NCBI RefSeq assembly: GCF_965225875.1
Contig: NZ_CBDDBS010000003.1
Location: 1,054,001-1,118,000 of the forward strand
Reading direction: 5' to 3'
Origin: Haliscomenobacter sp965225875
GTDB taxonomy: Bacteria > Bacteroidota > Bacteroidia > Chitinophagales > Saprospiraceae
Length of the DNA: 64,000 nt
In this document: positions 59,135 to 64,000 of the stretch, piece by piece
How positions within the stretch are numbered: the stretch's first letter is position 1
Layout: each line of letters opens with the position of its first letter
Program-made: the position numbers and the translations under genes
Notes under the pieces: model-generated
The model's input: only the letters and a program-made list of their open reading frames with translations
Told to the model about the DNA's origin: nothing
Databases searched by the model: none

Positions 59135-61081
59135 TTAGTTCAACAAGTTCAACTTTCTCGTTGCCAGACCATCTCCTGGTTTGAGCCGCAATGCCTTTTC
59201 ATAACTTTCTCTGGCCAGATCATTGTAACGCCCTACAAAACCATCGCCGGCATCAATCAATTTCTTGTAGGTTATTTCCAGTTTATTTTCTGTCTCTTTG
59301 ATCAACCCTGCAATTCTTTCATCTGCACTTATCATTTGAGCTTTTTGATACAGCTTAATTACTTCAAAAAAATCTTCATCCTGGGTTAAAGCAGTAGCTT
59401 GTTCAACCAATTTTTGTACTTCCCCCCATCTTTGGGTTAGCTTACTCAAGGTATCTTGTAAAGGTTGGGTGATGCCCACATTCAAATCATCTATTGCCCT
59501 CAGTTTTTCCTGAGCAGCTTCATATTTTCCTTCAACTTTTAAGGTATTAGCAACTTGAATCTGACCATTTACAAAAGCTTTTGCCAACTCATTTTTTGCT
59601 CTTCTCGTTTGTTCAGCTTTAACTATAGCGAAAACCAAAGCAGCAATTGATAAAGTAGCCAAAACAATCGCCACCGCAGCCGCACGCGTTGCCCGTCTTC
59701 TTTTTTCACGTTCTGCCAGCAGTTCAGCTTGTTCTTTTTGTAAAAGTTCAGCCTTGCTTTGTTCCACAAAAGCCAACAAGTCAGCGCTGAGGCGAGGCTT
59801 CAAAGTAGGCCACAGTTCCTCGATGACATTGATTTGTTTTTTGCTCAGGGTTTCTTTGGTTTCCAGAAACTCCTTATGCGCAATCAGCAGGCGGGACAAG
59901 ACCTCATTGACCCTGCGCTGGGTTTCACTGCGCTTTTGGTCAATTAAAAGTGCCAGTGCATCGTGGGCCAGTTCCAGTGAATGTTCAGATTGTCGAAGGA
60001 TCCGCCGGTTAATCAATTGCCGGATAATGTAACCAAGTGTTTGGGGATTTATACCGCTCAGCCACTGGGCTACTTGTGCGTCCAAAACCAGATTTGCCTC
60101 CGTACCCGTGTAAGTTACCGGTCGTTTGGTGCCTTCGGGGGTAACAAATGCGTCCAAAACGGTACTTACTGCATCCTCCGGGCTATCGGTGTATTGTTGC
60201 CCGACGTTGCTCTGCAGTTGCCATTTTTGCTCGTCCAGAAATCGCCCCAATACATCTTCAATATCGCCCAGGGCTTTGATTCCAGAAAGATTAAAAGTCA
60301 GTTGAGGCCAAGTTTCGGTATTTGGTACATTTTGATCCGGATATTTTTTCAAAAAGGCATCGCGGTACAACTGATCCAGGTAAACTTGCAAATAAGGCAA
60401 TTGTATCCCGGACTTTCCTCCCGAAATATTGTCATATATGGCTTTGGTGCTTTGCTGGATCGGCTCCTCAAGGCTGATGTGGTAATTTTTACAGGATTTT
60501 TCTACAACTTCAGTCACTTTGGAATAACCCATAGGCTCTACTCGTAGCCGGAAATCAAACAATCGGGGAAGTTGTTTTTCCAGGTTGTACAATTGCCCGA
60601 TAAACTCCTCCCGAACGATCAAAATGACCCTGCAAGCCGCTTCCATTTGGGTCAATTTAACGAGGGTTTCAGCTAAAATTTGTTGTTCTTTTTCTGTCCC
60701 CAGAATGAACAGCTCTTCAAATTGATCAAAAATCAAATAAACAGGCCGTAGGTAATACCGGAACAAGTAGCTTATCCGATCAGGAAGAGCAGTAATTGCA
60801 GCAGCATCTTTAGGCATTACCCCCTGGATGGTTTGGTCAAGTGATTGGTTAAAATCGGCTCCACGGCGCAAGAAAAATGGGAACCAATCGGGGCCATCAA
60901 ATTTACTGGCCAAGCCACATTGAACCAGGCTGGTTTTCCCCGTTCCGGACAGCCCATAAATCAGAATCAAAGAAGATTTAAATACCATTCGGTACAATTC
61001 TTCGGTTTCATCTTCTCTTCCAAAGAAATTATCGCGGTCCTGGTAGGCATAGGCATCCAAAAATTTAAATGGGGTTTTCAT
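59135..61081 (-). CDS. Membrane-anchored STAND NTPase with periplasmic TPR-like tail
   Basis: The 648-residue protein starts with a STAND-type NTPase. It has FFGREDETEEL (19-29), Walker A GLSGTGKTS (43-51, Lys49), Walker B LIFDQFEELF (116-125, Asp119), a sensor-like IVREEF, and a winged-helix region (about 330-400, TLGYIIRQLINRRILRQ). A basic stretch (EREKRRRATR) precedes one membrane helix (about 467-487). The last 160 residues are TPR-like helices, so the NTPase is cytosolic and the tail periplasmic. STAND NTPases are signal-driven oligomerising switches. Its ATG overlaps the stop of the CHAT gene by four bases (ATGA), implying a joint function. The novel-STAND (nSTAND1-like) subgroup is suggested by the DQFEELF motif. 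Confidence 0.88.
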   Translation of the reverse strand: MKTPFKFLDAYAYQDRDNFFGREDETEELYRMVFKSSLILIYGLSGTGKTSLVQCGLASKFDGPDWFPFFLRRGADFNQSLDQTIQGVMPKDAAAITALPDRISYLFRYYLRPVYLIFDQFEELFILGTEKEQQILAETLVKLTQMEAACRVILIVREEFIGQLYNLEKQLPRLFDFRLRVEPMGYSKVTEVVEKSCKNYHISLEEPIQQSTKAIYDNISGGKSGIQLPYLQVYLDQLYRDAFLKKYPDQNVPNTETWPQLTFNLSGIKALGDIEDVLGRFLDEQKWQLQSNVGQQYTDSPEDAVSTVLDAFVTPEGTKRPVTYTGTEANLVLDAQVAQWLSGINPQTLGYIIRQLINRRILRQSEHSLELAHDALALLIDQKRSETQRRVNEVLSRLLIAHKEFLETKETLSKKQINVIEELWPTLKPRLSADLLAFVEQSKAELLQKEQAELLAEREKRRRATRAAAVAIVLATLSIAALVFAIVKAEQTRRAKNELAKAFVNGQIQVANTLKVEGKYEAAQEKLRAIDDLNVGITQPLQDTLSKLTQRWGEVQKLVEQATALTQDEDFFEVIKLYQKAQMISADERIAGLIKETENKLEITYKKLIDAGDGFVGRYNDLARESYEKALRLKPGDGLATRKLNLLN

Positions 61082-62820
61082 AGCAATTGTCGCATGGAGT
61101 GATGGAATAACATTTCAGCAAAAGCTTCAAATTGCGCTTTAATTACCAGGTAGTTTTTTTGGTTGGCAATCAAAAGATTAGAGTCGTTTGGCTTGTAAAC
61201 ATGTCGGTAGACGTACATGTCCTTATCCCGGTTGTAACGATCAAAATAATACAATTTTGCAATAGTGGCCTTTTCATCAAAGGCATTTTCATCAATGATA
61301 AAAGGTGATAAATTTAAAAATTCGCTTTGACCGGACTTCTCTTTCATTAGCAATATAGAAGCTGTATCCATGTATTCCTCCAGGATACTAATTTCTTCCT
61401 CTAAGCCTACAAACCTTTGCACCAGTCGAACAATATGATGTTTGAATTTGGCTTCTTTCAAATGCCGATATTTAACGACCCCGATGCTTTTTACCGAGGC
61501 AAAAGTATAGCGGGCGATAAAGCCCAATTCTTTTAATACTTCGGACAACTCCTCTTCAGCCAAAATGCACAAAGTAGTGGCTTCATCTTCACTGATTTTT
61601 TTACTTAAAGTGCGGCTTTTGATTGAATCCAAAAATTGGCATGCTTCAAAAAAGGGCTCACCTTCCTTAACAATATCCGCAATGTGTTGTAATTCATCAA
61701 TAAAATATTGGATCTTATTCTCATTAAGGAATTTCCGAATTTTGTCGATCAAGGGAATGAAATTGAATTTCTCCCGTTCATCCGGATTCAAGGTTAAAAA
61801 TTTTTTAACCTCTGCTTTCGTATCATCGTTGATGGTTAAGGCAGGGAGATGACTGAGCGATTCCCACAATTGTGCCAGCATGATGAAGCCAGTCAACTCC
61901 ATGATGGTGTCATACACTGTAGCAATCTGGCCCAAACGAGGTAAGCCAATCTTGTCAAAAAACACCAAACCATTTTCTGCCACCGGATCAGGAACCAACA
62001 GTTTCCGTACTTGTTCACTTACCGGGTGCGGCAAACATCTCAATACTGTGTCTCTTTTATCCAATAAACTCACGGTACCACCATAGGCTTGATTTTCCCA
62101 GATTTTTTTCACATCCGAGTTATAAGAAGCAAAAGTAGACACCATGGTATCCAGCAACAGTTCATTGACGACCAGTTCTGTGCCTGAATTATTTGCTGTT
62201 CCAACTGGCAAAGACCACTCATGGGCATCCACTTGATCTGCCTCATAAAAAATGCCCCAAACTGGGGTTTCATGAGCCTGTTTGGTCAATATTCCACGCG
62301 TAAAAGGAGTACTTGCTTCGATGGTCAACACTTTAGCCCGGGCAGCTTCAAATGCCGCGTTAATGGATTCCTGATTGCTCAGGGATCGATAAAATTGGAT
62401 TGCAAATTCTTTGGCTTTATGGTCTTCAACTGGAGAACTGGTTGCAATGACCAAAGGAATTTGTTTTTCCAATAGCCTGGCAACCTGGCCAGCCGTTGAG
62501 CATCCATTTAAAATTACTGCCTTTAATCTGGGACAATTGCCCAACATCTCCGCGATGCCGAGTGCACTTGCCTGTTCATCATCAAGGGAAAGGTGTTCTT
62601 TACCGGCATGGCCACTGTAATGGAAAAGCACAATGTTATTGCGATACAGGGTGAGGTATTCTGCCAATTTTTCTATACTAACCGATTGATCGCGGTGAAT
62701 CACAAAATGGGCTTGGGCCTGTCTGGGCGCAAGCAAACTATAGATAAAATTATCTTCAGCTTCCAGCGCAGCGAGGGGGTTGTCCCGGTCATTTGCAAAG
62801 GCAAAAAAAAGTATGTCCAT
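61078..62820 (-). CDS. CHAT-domain (caspase-like) protease with unknown C-terminal region
   Basis: The protein (580 residues from the ATG at 62820) has an N-terminal CHAT domain (about 1-215) with the catalytic dyad His71 in HYSGHAG and Cys107 in LNGCSTAG. The second part of the fold includes IPLVIATSSPVEDHKA. CHAT domains are clan CD cysteine proteases related to caspases and separase. The remaining 360 residues, largely helical (EEEISILEEYMDTASILL) with an aromatic-rich end (KLYYFDRYNRDKDMYVYRHVY at positions about 525-545, in short YFDRYNRDKDMY), match nothing recognised and may contact the STAND partner. No signal peptide, so it is cytosolic. A start at 62898 would add residues read through an inverted repeat and is rejected. 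Confidence 0.88.
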   Translation of the reverse strand: MDILFFAFANDRDNPLAALEAEDNFIYSLLAPRQAQAHFVIHRDQSVSIEKLAEYLTLYRNNIVLFHYSGHAGKEHLSLDDEQASALGIAEMLGNCPRLKAVILNGCSTAGQVARLLEKQIPLVIATSSPVEDHKAKEFAIQFYRSLSNQESINAAFEAARAKVLTIEASTPFTRGILTKQAHETPVWGIFYEADQVDAHEWSLPVGTANNSGTELVVNELLLDTMVSTFASYNSDVKKIWENQAYGGTVSLLDKRDTVLRCLPHPVSEQVRKLLVPDPVAENGLVFFDKIGLPRLGQIATVYDTIMELTGFIMLAQLWESLSHLPALTINDDTKAEVKKFLTLNPDEREKFNFIPLIDKIRKFLNENKIQYFIDELQHIADIVKEGEPFFEACQFLDSIKSRTLSKKISEDEATTLCILAEEELSEVLKELGFIARYTFASVKSIGVVKYRHLKEAKFKHHIVRLVQRFVGLEEEISILEEYMDTASILLMKEKSGQSEFLNLSPFIIDENAFDEKATIAKLYYFDRYNRDKDMYVYRHVYKPNDSNLLIANQKNYLVIKAQFEAFAEMLFHHSMRQLL

Positions 62821-62848
62821 ATGACCTAAATTTGAGTAGGCTCTAAGC

Positions 62849-62900
62849 GTTTGTTTAAGTTTTTTGTTCGGTCTACAAACGGCCCAAAACTTAAACAAAC
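62849..62900. promoter_or_regulatory. 15-bp perfect inverted repeat in the CHAT / CoA-transferase divergent region
   Basis: Arms 62849-62863 (gtttgtttaagtttt) and 62886-62900 pair perfectly across a 22-base spacer, which itself contains a short complementarity (ccg / cgg, tttgt / acaaac). Since both flanking genes are read away from it, a terminator is not expected. A regulator site or 5' leader stem for the CHAT-STAND cluster is more likely. Confidence 0.55.
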
Positions 62901-62972
62901 TCTAATTTATATTTATTCCAACACAAATCTGTAGAAAAATGTATTGTACTATTGTGCAGATGAAAATCGCTT

Positions 62973-64000
62973 ATGGATTCTACGCTTAGTTTACCCTTAA
63001 AAGGCTTAAAAGTCCTCGAACTCGCTACCGTTCTGGCTGGCCCGGCGGTGGGCATGTTCCTGGCTGAACTGGGGGCCAAAGTCATCAAAATAGAAAATCT
63101 GACTACCAATGGCGATGTTACCCGCAGTTGGAAACTGACCACTGAAGACCCCAATTGGGCTTACTCCGCCTACTATTGCAGCGTCAATTGGGGCAAGGAA
63201 ATCCTGCTCATGGATTTGAACCAAGCACAAAACTTGGCCTGGTTGCAGGAACAAATCAAAACCACCGATATCGTTCTGGCCAATTTCAAACCCGAGTCTG
63301 CCCGGCGGATGGGTTTGGATTATGCCAGTTTAGCCAAACTCAATCCCCAATTGATCTACGGGGATATCACTGGTTATGGCTCTGGCGACGAACGCCCAGC
63401 TTTTGATATGGTCTTACAAGCAGAAGCTGGTTTTTTGTACATGACTGGCGAAAAAAATGGTGCTCCGGTAAAAATGCCCGTGGCTTTGATCGACTTGTTG
63501 GCTGCGCATCAACTCAAAGAGGGCATCTTGCTAGCCTTGCTGCAAAAGGAAAAAACCGGGTTGGGCACTAAAGTAACGGTATCCCTGTACGACACTGCCC
63601 TAGCCTCCCTCGCCAATCAAGCCACCAATTGGTTGATTGCCGGAAAAATTCCCCAACGGATGGGCACCTTACACCCAAATATAGCGCCTTATGGCGAGTT
63701 GCTGGAATGTAACGATGGTGGGCAGATAGTGCTGGCGGTTGGCAATGATCGGCAATTTCAGCTATTGTGCAAAACCCTGGATCTAGAGGACCTGGCACAG
63801 ACACCTCAATATTCTGACAACAAACAAAGGGTACTAAATCGGCAGGAGTTATTCGTGCAATTGCAGGCAAAAGCCGGGCAGTTTAGTCGGGAAGAGTTGC
63901 TAAATAAATTGCATCAAATGGGGGTGCCTGCCGGGGCAGTGCGGACCATGCCCGAGGTATTTGCAGAATCGGCTGCACAGGAATTGCTATTGCACTGGGC
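62973..64000 (+). CDS. CaiB/BaiF (family III) CoA-transferase, partial at window end
   Basis: From the ATG at 62973 the frame is open to the end of the window (342 codons). Family III CoA-transferase features are visible: PLKGLKVLELATVLAGPAVGMFLAELGAKVIKIE (about 7-40, in short LELATVLAGPAVGMFLAELG), FKPESARRMGLDY and DITGYGSGDERPAFD. The catalytic Asp is probably in MPVALIDLLAAH (about 167-178). These enzymes move CoA between acids such as carnitine, oxalate or bile acids. The substrate cannot be deduced. The promoter region is shared with the CHAT gene on the other strand. The C-terminal end is outside the window. Confidence 0.88.
   Translation, partial: MDSTLSLPLKGLKVLELATVLAGPAVGMFLAELGAKVIKIENLTTNGDVTRSWKLTTEDPNWAYSAYYCSVNWGKEILLMDLNQAQNLAWLQEQIKTTDIVLANFKPESARRMGLDYASLAKLNPQLIYGDITGYGSGDERPAFDMVLQAEAGFLYMTGEKNGAPVKMPVALIDLLAAHQLKEGILLALLQKEKTGLGTKVTVSLYDTALASLANQATNWLIAGKIPQRMGTLHPNIAPYGELLECNDGGQIVLAVGNDRQFQLLCKTLDLEDLAQTPQYSDNKQRVLNRQELFVQLQAKAGQFSREELLNKLHQMGVPAGAVRTMPEVFAESAAQELLLHW

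Noticed and set aside
49777..62820. Bacterial gasdermin or CRISPR-associated (type III-E) CHAT system
   Set aside because: No gasdermin-like small pore gene, no Cas7-11-like gene and no CRISPR array is present near the CHAT gene, and its C-terminal region is not the TPR type of those systems.
62821..62898. Longer start for the CHAT protein at 62898
   Set aside because: The added residues are read from the inverted repeat and do not belong to the fold. The first CHAT strand (MDILFFAFAND) begins at 62820.

Overview
The window looks like a chromosomal segment of a member of the Bacteroidota, most likely a Saprospiraceae-type organism of the Haliscomenobacter/Lewinella kind. The evidence is the gene content and signals. 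There are two proteins with type IX secretion (T9SS) C-terminal sorting tails, many secreted proteins whose signal peptides end in A-Q, and many outer-membrane-type lipoproteins. Long NagB-PIG-L fusions, a DUF3098-uppP-truB gene order and TAnnTTTG (-7) promoter elements point the same way. The genus is inferred from recalled families, not from a database search.

Layout. 1-3.4 kb: end of a CcmF-type haem lyase, a Rossmann/DUF2520 protein and a DUF2306 membrane protein. 3.5-7.0 kb (minus): a secreted GH13 alpha-amylase/neopullulanase and dnaA. 7.4-14.4 kb: an amino-sugar module with a LacI regulator, a divergent ROK sugar kinase, a NagB-PIG-L fusion enzyme and a GH20 beta-N-acetylhexosaminidase. 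Twin palindromic operators lie between lacI and the kinase gene. 14.5-23.8 kb: orphan lipoproteins, a 59-residue protein, a T9SS-tailed type B carboxylesterase, two FAD-linked oxidases (GlcD-like and alditol-oxidase-like), a GNAT protein and an EamA transporter. 23.9-28.7 kb: a translationally coupled pair (propeller plus helical-barrel protein, sialidase-like BNR protein), divergent from a PhoPQ-activated-type hydrolase. 28.8-30.8 kb: DUF3098, uppP, truB. 31-39 kb: SDR, 3-hydroxyacyl-CoA dehydrogenase, a repeat lipoprotein, a cytochrome c lipoprotein, a DUF1080 protein, an M16 peptidase and a Lon-N-type protein. 39.5-45.2 kb: an 1870-residue alpha-2-macroglobulin-like lipoprotein with an intact thioester motif. 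46.3-49.8 kb: two class V aminotransferase/cysteine desulfurase genes and a ThuA-like protein.

49.8-62.8 kb is the most unusual part: six minus-strand genes, mostly overlapping or a few bases apart. In transcription order they are a CHAT (caspase-like) protease, a membrane-anchored STAND NTPase with periplasmic TPR-like tail, a 1621-residue T9SS surface protein with seven 210-bp repeats, a kelch-like lipoprotein, a secreted protein of unknown family and a secreted WD40 protein. The domains suggest an envelope-spanning sensing relay that controls a cytosolic protease. Its function is inference. The window ends inside a divergent CaiB/BaiF-type CoA-transferase gene.

A second theme is that most gaps between genes hold inverted repeats, several built from short recurrent words. 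Two word families recur at separate places, and the perfect stems reach 34 bp. Most sit where a transcription terminator is expected. One, in front of the CHAT gene, lies between divergent genes and is better read as a regulatory site. No rRNA, tRNA, CRISPR array, insertion sequence or prophage was recognised.
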